From Actinomycetes bacterium (GTDB lineage: Bacteria; Actinomycetota; Thermoleophilia; BMS3ABIN01): a stretch of DNA of 50,746 bases. The notes beneath the pieces were generated by a model, which had not been told where the DNA came from, made no database searches, and worked only from the letters and a program-made list of their open reading frames with translations. The stretch is taken from the NCBI GenBank assembly GCA_024275795.1, contig JAJRYJ010000109.1, positions 1 to 50,746 of the forward strand. The letters are read 5' to 3'. Positions 37,040-45,945 of the stretch are shown piece after piece; the stretch's first letter is position 1, and every line of letters begins with the position of its first letter. Made by a program: the position numbers and the translations under genes.

Positions 37040-38284
37040 TCATCCTTTCAGTGCCTTGTACAGCGCCATCTGATCCTTGATCACCCTGGCCAGCCGCTTG
37101 ATGCCGTCTTCGATCCTCTCCTCGGGGACGGCGCAGAAGGCCAGGCGCATGTGGTTGGCGCCGCTGCCGTCCATATAGGCGCCGGCGCCCGGGACGAAAG
37201 CCACGCTTTCCTGTTCGATGGCCAGCGCCAGCAGGTCCGTGGTGTCCAGGTACCCGGGCAGCGTCGCCCAGATATAGAAACCGCCCCGGGGCCGCGTCCA
37301 GCTGGCCTCCTCCGGGAAGTATTCCTTAAGCGCCGCCAGCATGGCGTCGCGGCGCCTGTGGTAGACGTCCGTGGTCTTCTCCACATAGTCCTGCCAGCGG
37401 AAGTCCCTGAAATAACGGTTCACCACCATCTGGGCCAGGGTGGAGGGACAGAGGTCCGCCGCCTGCTTGCCCAGGTTGAACTTCGCCAGCAGCGGCGCTG
37501 GAGCCACCATCCATCCCAGCCGGATGCCGGGCGAGATTATCTTGGAGAAGGTGCTGATGTAGATGACGTTGTCGTCGTCGTCCAGCGAATAGAGGGTGGG
37601 CAGCTGTTCCCCCTCGAAGCGCAGCTGGCCGTAAGGGTTGTCCTCGAGGATGATCAGCTCGCGCTCGCGGGCCAGCGCCACCAGTTCCAGCCGGCGCTCC
37701 AGGTTGATGGAGACACCGGCCGGGTTATGGAAATTGGGGATGACATAGATGAACTTGGGCCGCCGGCCCGCCTTCTCCAGCCGCCGCAGCTCGTTTTTCA
37801 GCAGGTCCGTGCGGATACCGTCGTCATCCATGGGAATCTGCGTCACATCGGCCTGGAAGCTGCAGAACGACGGGATGGCGCCCGGATAGGTGGGCGCCTC
37901 GGCGATGACGGCGTCCCCCGGGTCCACAAGGGTCCGCGTCGTCAGGTCGATGCCCTGCTGGCCACCGGTGGTGATGATGATGTCCTCGGTGTCCACCAGG
38001 GTGTTCTCCGCCTCCATCACGCGGGCGATGTTGCGCTTGGTCTCCTCGAAACCCTCGGTGGGCCCATACTGCAGGGCGGCGGCGCTGTCCTCCGTGGCCA
38101 CGTCGTGGGTGATCTTCACCAGGGTCTTGACGGGGAAGCTCTCCGTGTTGGGAAGACCCCCGGCGAGGGAGATGATCTCCGGCCGGGCCGTGATCGCCAT
38201 CAGGTCGCGCATCACCGACGAGCGCAGCCCCTGGGTGCGCCTGGCGTAGAAACCCTCGTACTTGTCGAAATCTATCCGTGCCAT
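37040..38284 (-). CDS. PLP-dependent aminotransferase (MocR/LysN-like, class I)
   Basis: ISLAGGLPNTESFPV, ITTGGQQGIDLTTRTLVDPGD, ILEDNPYGQLRFEGE, YISTFSKIISPGIRLGW; start at ATG 38284 rather than 38602. Confidence 0.93.
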   Translation of the reverse strand: MARIDFDKYEGFYARRTQGLRSSVMRDLMAITARPEIISLAGGLPNTESFPVKTLVKITHDVATEDSAAALQYGPTEGFEETKRNIARVMEAENTLVDTEDIIITTGGQQGIDLTTRTLVDPGDAVIAEAPTYPGAIPSFCSFQADVTQIPMDDDGIRTDLLKNELRRLEKAGRRPKFIYVIPNFHNPAGVSINLERRLELVALARERELIILEDNPYGQLRFEGEQLPTLYSLDDDDNVIYISTFSKIISPGIRLGWMVAPAPLLAKFNLGKQAADLCPSTLAQMVVNRYFRDFRWQDYVEKTTDVYHRRRDAMLAALKEYFPEEASWTRPRGGFYIWATLPGYLDTTDLLALAIEQESVAFVPGAGAYMDGSGANHMRLAFCAVPEERIEDGIKRLARVIKDQMALYKALKG

Positions 38285-38353
38285 GGCATCTGATTCTAGA
38301 CTCGCCCCCATCCTATAGCAATAAAGGGGTGTGATAGAATTCGATGGCGCTTG

Positions 38354-38379
38354 TGACTGTCCTATATGACTGTCCGATA
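38354..38379. repeat. 13-bp tandem duplication TGACTGTCC(T/G)ATA x2
   Basis: 38354-38366 TGACTGTCCTATA, 38367-38379 TGACTGTCCGATA. Confidence 0.8.
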
Positions 38380-38393
38380 TGAATGGAGGGACG

Positions 38394-38963
38394 ATGGAGG
38401 TTTTTTTCGCTGTCGGGGCAGGGGTGGGCCTGGCCACGCTGGCGGGTGTGAGGGCTTGCCTGCCGCTGGCCGTGTTCATGCTGATGGCGCGGCTCGACTG
38501 GTTGTGGGGTTTCTCGGTGACGGACACCCCCCTGGATTTCCTGATGAGCGATGCGGCGATCGTGGTGCTGCTGGTGCTGGCGCTGCTGGAGGTATTCTTC
38601 ACGCGGGTCTCCTCGCTGGCGAAGCTGGAGCGGGCCCTGCGCCTGCCCGCCGCCGTGGCCGCCGGCGGGCTGCTGATGGCGGCCGCCGCCGCCGCCGAGA
38701 TCCGGGAGCCCTGGTACTGGGCCGGCCTGCTGCTGGGCGCGCTGCTGGCGCTGCTGGGAGTCTATGTGCACCGGGGTACCCTGCAGCTCAACGAGGGCAA
38801 GGACCCGGGGCCCGTCCTTGATATCTCCGTTCTGCTGCTTTCGGCGCTGATGATGCTGGCGCCGCCTGCGGGGTACCTGTTCCTGATATTCATGGTATGG
38901 CTCGCCTACCGTGTGCGCCGCCTCAAGCGCCAGAAGTACAAGGGCCTCAGGGTATTGGCTTAA
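38394..38963 (+). CDS. DUF4126-like membrane protein
   Basis: VGLATLAGVRACLPLAVFMLMARLDWLWG...FLMSDAAIVVLLVLALLEVF; ATG 38394 follows GGAGGG. Confidence 0.8.
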   Translation: MEVFFAVGAGVGLATLAGVRACLPLAVFMLMARLDWLWGFSVTDTPLDFLMSDAAIVVLLVLALLEVFFTRVSSLAKLERALRLPAAVAAGGLLMAAAAAAEIREPWYWAGLLLGALLALLGVYVHRGTLQLNEGKDPGPVLDISVLLLSALMMLAPPAGYLFLIFMVWLAYRVRRLKRQKYKGLRVLA

Positions 38964-38984
38964 ATCCAGCATCCGGGAGCCGTT

Positions 38985-39266
38985 ATGGCCAAACGCGCTC
39001 ATGTATATATATCCGGCCGAGTACAGGGCGTCTTCTTCCGCATGTCCGCCGCGGAGGAGGCCCGCCGGCTCGGCCTCAGCGGCTGGGTGCGCAACCGCAT
39101 GGACGGCAGGGTCGAGGCGGTTTTCGAGGGAGAGGCGCAGGCGGTCGAGCGCATGCTTCAGTGGTGCCGCCAGGGGCCGCCCCATGCACACGTGGACACG
39201 GTTCTGGACGTCAGCGGCGAAAAGCCCGAAGGCCTCGCCGGCTTCGAGGTCAGGAGCACCGCCTGA
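38985..39266 (+). CDS. acyP: Acylphosphatase
   Basis: AHVYISGRVQGVFFRMSAAEEARRLGLSGWVRNRMDGRVEAVFEG. Confidence 0.97.
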   Translation: MAKRAHVYISGRVQGVFFRMSAAEEARRLGLSGWVRNRMDGRVEAVFEGEAQAVERMLQWCRQGPPHAHVDTVLDVSGEKPEGLAGFEVRSTA

Positions 39267-39284
39267 GGACAACGGCCGGGCGCC

Positions 39285-40166
39285 CTAGTTTTCCCTGGAC
39301 CCTTCGCCGTGTTCGTGGCCGTGGTCCGCCAGGTGGCTGTGGGGATGCTCGTGCTCCAGGCCGCGCTCCTCATGCCTGTGGGCATGGTCGTGGATGAGGT
39401 TGGAGCGCAGCAGCAGTCCGCGGTCGTCAAGTATCTCCGCGGCCGGGCCGGTCCCCGCCAGCCTGTGGTCCTCGCCGAGGACGATGACGCGGTCGGCCGT
39501 CTCCGCCGCCAGCCGCAGATCCTGTGTGGCGGTGATGATGGTCTTGCCCGCTTCCGAGAGGTCCAGTATCAGGCGCTCGAGGAAACTCTGGGTCTTGGGG
39601 TCCAGCCCCGCAGTGGGCTCGTCGAACAGGAAGACATCCGGGCTGATTGCCAGCACCGAGGCCAGGGCAACCTTCTTCTTCTCACCGCCGCTCAGGTTAT
39701 AGGGCGCCCTCTCCGCCAGCTGCTCCAGCCCCATGATATGCAGCGTGTCCTCAACACGCCGTTCCACCTCCTCGAGGGGAAGCCCCAGGTGCAGGGGTCC
39801 GAAGGCGATCTCCTCGCGCACGCTGGGGGAGAACAGCTGGGCCTCCGAGTTCTGGAAGACGAATCCCACCCTGCGGCGGAACTCCCGGGAGAAGCCATCG
39901 TCCCCGAGGGCATCCTTGGTCAATTCGCGGCCCATGGCATGGATGCGCCCCGTATCCGGGAATATCAGCCCGTCCAGCATCTTCAGCAGCGTCGATTTAC
40001 CGGAGCCGTTGGCTCCCAGCAGGACGACCCGCTCACCGCTTTCGATGGTGAGGCTGACGCCCGCAAGCGCCTCGGCTTCGCGGTAGCTGTAACTCACGGC
40101 GTCGACGGCGAAGACGGGAGCCCCGGCGTTGCTGTCGGACGGAGCCTCAGCCAATGAGCCGGTCAC
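39285..40166 (-). CDS. cbiO: ECF-type Ni/Co transporter ATPase CbiO with His-rich C-tail
   Basis: VVLLGANGSGKSTLLKMLDGLIFPDTG, YNLSGGEKKKVALASVLA, FLFDEPTAGLDP; tail HDHAHRHEERGLEHEHPHSHLADHGHEHGEG; likely GTG start at 40166. Confidence 0.95.
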   Translation of the reverse strand: MTGSLAEAPSDSNAGAPVFAVDAVSYSYREAEALAGVSLTIESGERVVLLGANGSGKSTLLKMLDGLIFPDTGRIHAMGRELTKDALGDDGFSREFRRRVGFVFQNSEAQLFSPSVREEIAFGPLHLGLPLEEVERRVEDTLHIMGLEQLAERAPYNLSGGEKKKVALASVLAISPDVFLFDEPTAGLDPKTQSFLERLILDLSEAGKTIITATQDLRLAAETADRVIVLGEDHRLAGTGPAAEILDDRGLLLRSNLIHDHAHRHEERGLEHEHPHSHLADHGHEHGEGSREN

Positions 40167-41097
40167 CGCCCAGGAGCAGCGCCGGGACCATGACCAGCGA
40201 GGCCAGCCACAACCAGTCCGCCGCCTGCGTCCTGAAGGAATGGGATGTGACCGGCTCGCCGTTGAAGCCGCGGCTGACCATGGCGCTGTAGACCTCATCG
40301 CTCAGGGCGTGCGACTTGCCCAGGAGCATGCCCATGCTGGAAGCCATGAAGCGCCGGTCTCCGCGGGCGTCGGAAGGCCCGACCATCCTGCTGGTCCGCG
40401 CCGTGAAGATGTCCCCGGCCATGGATAGCAGCAGGAAGATATAACGGTAGGTCATGGAGAGGATGAGCACGAAGATGCGCGGAACAAAGAAAACCCTGAG
40501 CGCCTTCAGCAGGTCGACCCAGCGGGTGGTGAGCGCCAGCAGCACACCGAGGGAGACGGAGGTGACGACCCTGAGGATGAGCAGCGCCGCGCCTTTGACC
40601 CCCTGGTAGGTGATAGCCAGGTAGGAGCCCGGGGACCACGGTCCCAGTGTCACCTCGCGCCCGAAGTCGTGGATGACCCAGAGCGGGTCGCCCGGGCGGA
40701 CGATGTTGAAGATGCTGGGAAGGACTATGACGGCGGCGAACAGGGGCACGAACAGCCAGACCCGCTTGATAAAGAACCAGAGAGAGATGCGCGAGGCCGC
40801 CGCCATCACCAGCGCGACCGCGTACAGGGGCAACAGCAGGTACCAGGTCCTCAGCAGGGACGCCGCCAGCAGCAGCAGGACCATTCCCACCAGCTTGATG
40901 CGTGGATCGATGCCCTGGAGCAGCCCCGCCCGCCCGGCTATCCGCTCCGAGAAGACGCTGTCACGCACCAGCCCCGAGAGGCCCAGCAGCGTCCTGGAGA
41001 TGGCGCTCTGTTTCCGCACAGCGCCATCCGCCCAGGTCCGCCGCCCCCCCTGCCTGTCGCTGGTCAGCCAGCCCGGCAGGGTCGCATCATCAGCCAT
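40147..41097 (-). CDS. cbiQ: ECF-type Ni/Co transporter transmembrane protein CbiQ
   Basis: GIDPRIKLVGMVLLLLAASLLRTWYLLLPLY...FVPRIFVLILSMTYRYIFLLLSMAGDIFTARTSRMVG. Confidence 0.93.
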   Translation of the reverse strand: MADDATLPGWLTSDRQGGRRTWADGAVRKQSAISRTLLGLSGLVRDSVFSERIAGRAGLLQGIDPRIKLVGMVLLLLAASLLRTWYLLLPLYAVALVMAAASRISLWFFIKRVWLFVPLFAAVIVLPSIFNIVRPGDPLWVIHDFGREVTLGPWSPGSYLAITYQGVKGAALLILRVVTSVSLGVLLALTTRWVDLLKALRVFFVPRIFVLILSMTYRYIFLLLSMAGDIFTARTSRMVGPSDARGDRRFMASSMGMLLGKSHALSDEVYSAMVSRGFNGEPVTSHSFRTQAADWLWLASLVMVPALLLGGDRLIG

Positions 41098-42157
41098 GTC
41101 GCTCCTTTTTCCGCGTCAACAGCCTTGCCGAGAGCCAGGCGGCCCCTCCCACCAGGGAGAGCCCGACGACCCCGGAGATCAGGTAGGCGGGCGCCGATTC
41201 ACGGACGCCCGCGACGGAGACAAACCCGGCGGGCTCCCCTCCGGCATCGGCCTCATCGGCCTCCGGAAAGGCATAATCGGGAAGAACGCCGCCCCAGAGG
41301 CCTGAATATCTTTCCATCCCTTCGGGCGTGTAACCCACATCCGCCTCTATCTCCTGCGCGCCCCATTCGCCCCAGGCCGTACCCGTCGCCAGCAGGCCCA
41401 GCGGCACGCATACCAGCAGCAGCGCCATGCCGACGAGCAGGGGCTTCAGTTCGAAGCGCCCCGATGCCGCCGCCCTGGCCTCATCGTAGCTGTGCAATGT
41501 GGCGGGGTTGCTGCGCGCAAGGTAGGCGAGGATCAGCGCCGTGATTACCGCCTCGACCACGCCGGCCACCGCCAGGTGGGGGATCATCATGGCAGGCACG
41601 GCGACGGAGATCCCGTAGGGGGAATACAGCGCCGAGCCGTCGGCCGCCGTAAAGAGTTCACCCTGTAACCCGAACTCGAGGGCGGTCACCAGCGCTGCCA
41701 GGTTCAACCCCGCGTAGGCGCCGATGCCGGCGGCGAACAGGCGCCGCGTCGACCCGTCTGCGGAGCCGCGGGAGAGGAGCTTATATATGTAATAACCGGT
41801 CACAGGCAGAATGAAGCCGATGTTGAAGCAGTTGGCTCCCAGCTCGAGGATGCCGCCGTCGCCGAAGAACAGGGCCTGGATGGCCAGGGCGACCGAGATG
41901 GCGATCACCGCCGCCCAGGGCCCGATGATGATGGCGATGATGGTGCCGCCCACGGCGTGGCCGGTGGTGCCTCCCGGCAGCGGGATGTTGAACATCATGA
42001 TCACGAACGCGAAGGCCGCCGCGATGGCGACCAGCGGCGCCTGCCGGGCGCTTAAGGTCTTCTTCACCTTGTAACCGGCCGTGTACCAGATGGGCACCAT
42101 GATCGCCCAGAGGCCGCCGGCGGTCTGGGGGCTTATATAACCATCGGGAATATGCAC
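41090..42157 (-). CDS. cbiM: CbiM substrate component fused to a C-terminal PDGLE/CbiN-like segment
   Basis: GTG start HIPDGYISPQTAGGLWAIM; PLPGGTTGHAVGGTIIAIIIGPWAAVIAISVALAIQALFFGDGGILELGANCFNIGF. Confidence 0.94.
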   Translation of the reverse strand: MHIPDGYISPQTAGGLWAIMVPIWYTAGYKVKKTLSARQAPLVAIAAAFAFVIMMFNIPLPGGTTGHAVGGTIIAIIIGPWAAVIAISVALAIQALFFGDGGILELGANCFNIGFILPVTGYYIYKLLSRGSADGSTRRLFAAGIGAYAGLNLAALVTALEFGLQGELFTAADGSALYSPYGISVAVPAMMIPHLAVAGVVEAVITALILAYLARSNPATLHSYDEARAAASGRFELKPLLVGMALLLVCVPLGLLATGTAWGEWGAQEIEADVGYTPEGMERYSGLWGGVLPDYAFPEADEADAGGEPAGFVSVAGVRESAPAYLISGVVGLSLVGGAAWLSARLLTRKKERHG

Positions 42158-42288
42158 TTTCTGACTCCTTTCCGGTTTCTCTCCACTGGAGCGGAAACCA
42201 TCAGACCACTTGTACGTTGCGCCGCCTGCCGGTGGCATGCGGGCCTTCGTGGCCCGGAGTTCCTTTTTTCTCACTCAGCGCCCGGATC

Positions 42289-42480
42289 TCAGCGCGTGAG
42301 GTATACCTTGTGCTCCAGGAGCCGGAGCTCCTTGATCCTGGCCTCCACTATCTGCTGCTGTCCCAGCAGATCCGTCAGCACCAGCCGCTCACCCTCCGGG
42401 GTGATGGTGGCTACGTCCTCCATGAGCTTCTCCTCCTGGTCCTCCTCAAGGAGGTAAACCGTCAGTTCACACATCCTCAT
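42289..42480 (-). CDS. cooT: CooT-like small nickel-binding protein
   Basis: MCELTVYLLEEDQEEKLMEDVATITPEGERLVLTDLLGQQQIVEARIKELRLLEHKVYL. Confidence 0.88.
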   Translation of the reverse strand: MRMCELTVYLLEEDQEEKLMEDVATITPEGERLVLTDLLGQQQIVEARIKELRLLEHKVYLTR

Positions 42481-42922
42481 CCACCTCCTCTTCCAGTTGC
42501 AGCAACTGCCTGAGCCTGGCCAGCGCCTCCTCCATCAGGTGCGGCAGCGGCATCCGCGCCGTCGCCACGAAACTGATGCCGGGCTGGCCCATGGGCAGCA
42601 GTATCTTTTCCGCTTCGGCGGTGGCTATCGCCTCGGCCATCCCCGGCGTCAGCTCCCCCAGGTATGAGTTGGCGATGACAGCCGCCGCCGGCGCCAGTAT
42701 CACGTCAGCCTGGCCGATGGATACGCGGATGGCGTTCTCGCCTGTAGCCCCCCGGCTGGCGCGCGCCCGCATCATGTTCGCCGTGGCGGCGGAATTGGTG
42801 CCGAAGGCGATTATCTCCAGGTTTTCCGGGAGCTCCCGGCGGAGCTGGCTGACGATCTGGTGGCCGATGTTGCCTCCCATGCCGTCGATCACCGCTATCA
42901 CTGGTGCATTCATTCCCATCAC
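42467..42922 (-). CDS. DUF3842 family protein
   Basis: VIAVIDGMGGNIGHQIVSQLRRELPENLEIIAFGTNSAATANMMRARASRGATGENAIRVSIGQADVILAP. Confidence 0.85.
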   Translation of the reverse strand: MMGMNAPVIAVIDGMGGNIGHQIVSQLRRELPENLEIIAFGTNSAATANMMRARASRGATGENAIRVSIGQADVILAPAAAVIANSYLGELTPGMAEAIATAEAEKILLPMGQPGISFVATARMPLPHLMEEALARLRQLLQLEEEVDEDV

Positions 42923-43200
42923 ATCCTTCCGCCCGCGGGGGCGCCGATAAAAAAACCTCGAAAATCCTCAGAGCCGGGCAGGCTCGATGGGACCTTCGAG
43001 GTCGGATTCAAGCTATTCGTTTGGTGCAGAGCCTGCGGCTCCTCTAACCGGAGGCTTCGGCCTCCAGGAAGAATCTAACCCACCACCGCACCTCCAGTCA
43101 AGGGAAAGGCGCCCGCCGCGGGCCGGCAGGGCGTGGCTCCTAAAGGTTTGATATCGGCTTCCGATAGCGCTTATACGTGCGGTTTTTGCTGGTTGCTTGG
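42923..43200 (-). ncRNA. Candidate structured 5' leader (riboswitch-like) of the nickel operon; boundaries approximate
   Basis: Several hairpins (43048-43067; 43029-43041), closing helix GAUUC/GAAUC, then GACCTCGAAGGTC hairpin that excludes the terminator stem. Confidence 0.45.
42949..43001 (-). terminator. Intrinsic terminator/attenuator in the leader of the DUF3842-cooT-cbiMQO operon
   Basis: Minus strand CCTCGAA ... GAGCC TGCCC GGCTC ... TTCGAGG followed by TTTTTTT (42949-42955). Confidence 0.75.
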
Positions 43201-43235
43201 CCGTGCACATGGAAACGAAGGGGTGGGGAGGGTAG

Positions 43236-45539
43236 ATGCTACCGGGTATACTCAATGCTGATGCATTGGAGGCGGTCAAGTTCAGGCGCGAACGATTGCG
43301 CTGGCCCGTCTACGTGATCGCCAGCCTGGGGCTTCTGATCAACCTGGTCTATTTCGGTATTGAACTGTCGACCGATCCCGGTGATCCCATGGCCCTCCTG
43401 CAGGCCAACATCTCCGAACACCTGTTCATCGCCTCGCTGTTGCTCATCTTTCCCCTGGTCGCCTTCCTTGCCCACAGGGTCGTCGCCGGCTACCGCCTCG
43501 ACGATTACTCGAAGCGGCTGGAGCTGGAGATGGAGGCCCGCAACAAGCAGTTGCTGGACCTGATGAGCTTCAACGAGAACATCATGAACAGCGTCAACGA
43601 CCTCATCTTCGTCATCGGCTCCGATGGCCGCTTCCAGTTCGTGGGCGGCAACTGCAGCGATATCCTCGGCTGCGAGCCCTCCACCCTGGTGGGGCGCCAG
43701 TTCATCGAGCTGGTGGCCCCCGGTTCGGTGGCCCGCGCCGTCAACAGCTTCGAGAGCGTGCTCAGGGGCATAGACGTGCCCCCCTACGAGCTGGAGGTAA
43801 TACACGACACGGGTGAGAACAGGTTCATCGAGATTTCGAGCACCTCATATAGTGACGAGCGGCGCGTATCGGCCCAGGTGGGCGTCGCCCGCGATGTCAC
43901 CGAACGCAAGAAGCTGGAGCAGCACGTGGTGGAACGCAACCGCGAGCTGGCGGCGCTGAACGCGGTAGCCACCGCCGTGGGCCAGTCCCTGGACCTGGAC
44001 CAGGTGCTGGGTTCGGCCCTGGATCAGGTGGCGGCGTTGATGCGCGTCGAGAGGGCCTGCGTCTACCTGTTCGACGGGCTCAACTCCGAGCTGGAGCTAC
44101 GCGCCTTCAAGGGACCGGGGGTGAGCGACAAGCAGTCCCACCGCGTCAAGCTGGGTGAGACAGTGCTGGGGGAGGCCGCGGAACAGCGGTCCCCCATATT
44201 GATAAACCGCGACGACGACCCGCAGGAGACGGCCGCCGTCGCCTGTGACGACAGCATCGCCTCCGTGGCGGTCATCCCCATGCAGTACAGCGGCAGGCTG
44301 GTGGGCGTCCTCGGCCTCGCCAGCGACGAGGTCAGCCATTTCTCGCGGGCGGACATCGACCTGATGCGGGTGGTTTCGTCCCAGATAGCCATGGCCATGG
44401 AGAACGCCCTGCTGTTTGAGGATTCACGCAACAAGGCGCGGGAACTGGCGGAGCGCAACCGGGAGCTGGCGCTGGCGACGGATGAGCTCAGCAACCTGAT
44501 AGCTGTCGCCGAACAGGAGCGCAGCTTCTCCGTAAGGTCTCGCAATCATCACCTGGTAAAGTGCTGGGAGATCAAGAATTGCCAGGAGGTCGGCTGTCCC
44601 TCCTTCAAGTCGGAGAACCTCCGGTGCTGGCAGGTGGCCGGCACCCATTGCGGCGGCGAGGTCCAGGGGGTGTTCGCCCAGAAGTTCGGCCAGTGCGAGA
44701 AGTGCGAGGTCTTCCGCCTCGCCCGGCCTGACAGGCTGACGGAACTCGGCGAGGCCTTCAACAACATGATGGCCATGCTGGAGCAGAAGGTGGACGAACA
44801 ACACCAGCTGCAGGAGCAGCTCATCCAGTCGACCAAGCTGGCGGCCATCGGCGAGCTTGCCGCCAATATCGCCCATGAGATCAACAACCCGCTCACGGGC
44901 GTCCTCGGGCATGCCGCCCTGCTCTCCCGCCAGGTGGGGGAAGAGGACCCGAAGGCGGAGAACCTGCAGATAATCGAGAACGAGACCATGAGGGCCAGGG
45001 ATATCGTCCGCAACCTGCTGGACTTCTCGCGGCAGGAAAGCCTCAACACGAGGAAGGTCTCCATCAGAGAGATCATGGAAAATACGCTGGCGCTGCTGAG
45101 GAAGCAGGCGGAGCTGGCGAACGTCGAGATCAGGCATAACTATGAGGAAGATATACCAGCAGTACGCGTCGATGTCAACCAGATGAAGCAGATCTTCGTC
45201 AATATCCTCAACAACGCCATCCACGCCATGCCGGAAGGCGGCCTGCTGACCATCGGCATCAAGGCGGTCAAACCGGACGGGCGGCGGCCCTGGGTGGAGG
45301 TGTCTTTCGCGGATACGGGCAAGGGCATCCCGCCGGAGATGATGGACCGGGTCTTCGACCCCTTCTTCACCAGCAAGGGACCGGGGGAGGGCACGGGGCT
45401 CGGCCTGTCCATTTCGCGCAGGATAGTCGAGGAACACGGCGGCAGCATCGACGTGGTCAGCGAACTGGGCGAAGGCTCAACATTCACGATAAAACTGCCG
45501 ACAGCGAATATTACCAGTGATATAAAGCATGTCGCATGA
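43236..45539 (+). CDS. Sensor histidine kinase (N-terminal TM, PAS, GAF, Cys-rich CW domain, HisKA, HATPase)
   Basis: PAS IGSDGRFQFVGGNCSDILGCEPSTLVG; CWEIKNCQEVGCPSF...; H-box AAIGELAANIAHEINNPLTGVLGHAALL; GTGLGLSISRRIVEEHGG. Confidence 0.95.
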   Translation: MLPGILNADALEAVKFRRERLRWPVYVIASLGLLINLVYFGIELSTDPGDPMALLQANISEHLFIASLLLIFPLVAFLAHRVVAGYRLDDYSKRLELEMEARNKQLLDLMSFNENIMNSVNDLIFVIGSDGRFQFVGGNCSDILGCEPSTLVGRQFIELVAPGSVARAVNSFESVLRGIDVPPYELEVIHDTGENRFIEISSTSYSDERRVSAQVGVARDVTERKKLEQHVVERNRELAALNAVATAVGQSLDLDQVLGSALDQVAALMRVERACVYLFDGLNSELELRAFKGPGVSDKQSHRVKLGETVLGEAAEQRSPILINRDDDPQETAAVACDDSIASVAVIPMQYSGRLVGVLGLASDEVSHFSRADIDLMRVVSSQIAMAMENALLFEDSRNKARELAERNRELALATDELSNLIAVAEQERSFSVRSRNHHLVKCWEIKNCQEVGCPSFKSENLRCWQVAGTHCGGEVQGVFAQKFGQCEKCEVFRLARPDRLTELGEAFNNMMAMLEQKVDEQHQLQEQLIQSTKLAAIGELAANIAHEINNPLTGVLGHAALLSRQVGEEDPKAENLQIIENETMRARDIVRNLLDFSRQESLNTRKVSIREIMENTLALLRKQAELANVEIRHNYEEDIPAVRVDVNQMKQIFVNILNNAIHAMPEGGLLTIGIKAVKPDGRRPWVEVSFADTGKGIPPEMMDRVFDPFFTSKGPGEGTGLGLSISRRIVEEHGGSIDVVSELGEGSTFTIKLPTANITSDIKHVA

Positions 45540-45561
45540 GCGGGAGCAGGGGGTAACCAAG

Positions 45562-45945
45562 ATGTCCAACATGAATGTTCTGGTTGTCGATGACGAGGAA
45601 GTGATCCGCGACGTCTGCACGCAGATACTCGAGTCCGAAGGTTACGAAGTCACCACCGCCAGCAACGGCCGCGAGGCCCTGCACGAGGTCAGCGAGAACG
45701 AGTTCGCGGTGGTCGTGACCGATATCATGATGCCCGACATGTCGGGCCTGGAGCTGCTTGAGGTCATCAAGAGCACGAGCCTCGACATCTCCACCGTGGT
45801 CATCACCGGGCTCGGCACCTTCGACATGGCTACCCAGTCGGACCGGCTGGGCGCCCGCGAGTTCGTGGTCAAGCCGTTTACGCCGGATGAACTGAGCGCC
45901 GCCGTCGGCAAGGCGCTGGAGAAGCATCAGCCTGCCTCAGGTTGA
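45562..45945 (+). CDS. Receiver-only response regulator
   Basis: MSNMNVLVVDDEEVIRDVCTQILESEGYEVTTASNGREAL...VVVTDIMMPDMSGLELLEVI...FVVKPFTPDEL. Confidence 0.93.
   Translation: MSNMNVLVVDDEEVIRDVCTQILESEGYEVTTASNGREALHEVSENEFAVVVTDIMMPDMSGLELLEVIKSTSLDISTVVITGLGTFDMATQSDRLGAREFVVKPFTPDELSAAVGKALEKHQPASG

Noticed and set aside
42158-42288. Possible cobalamin or other riboswitch between cooT and cbiM
   Set aside because: Contains small hairpins but I could not recognise a B12 box or any conserved core.
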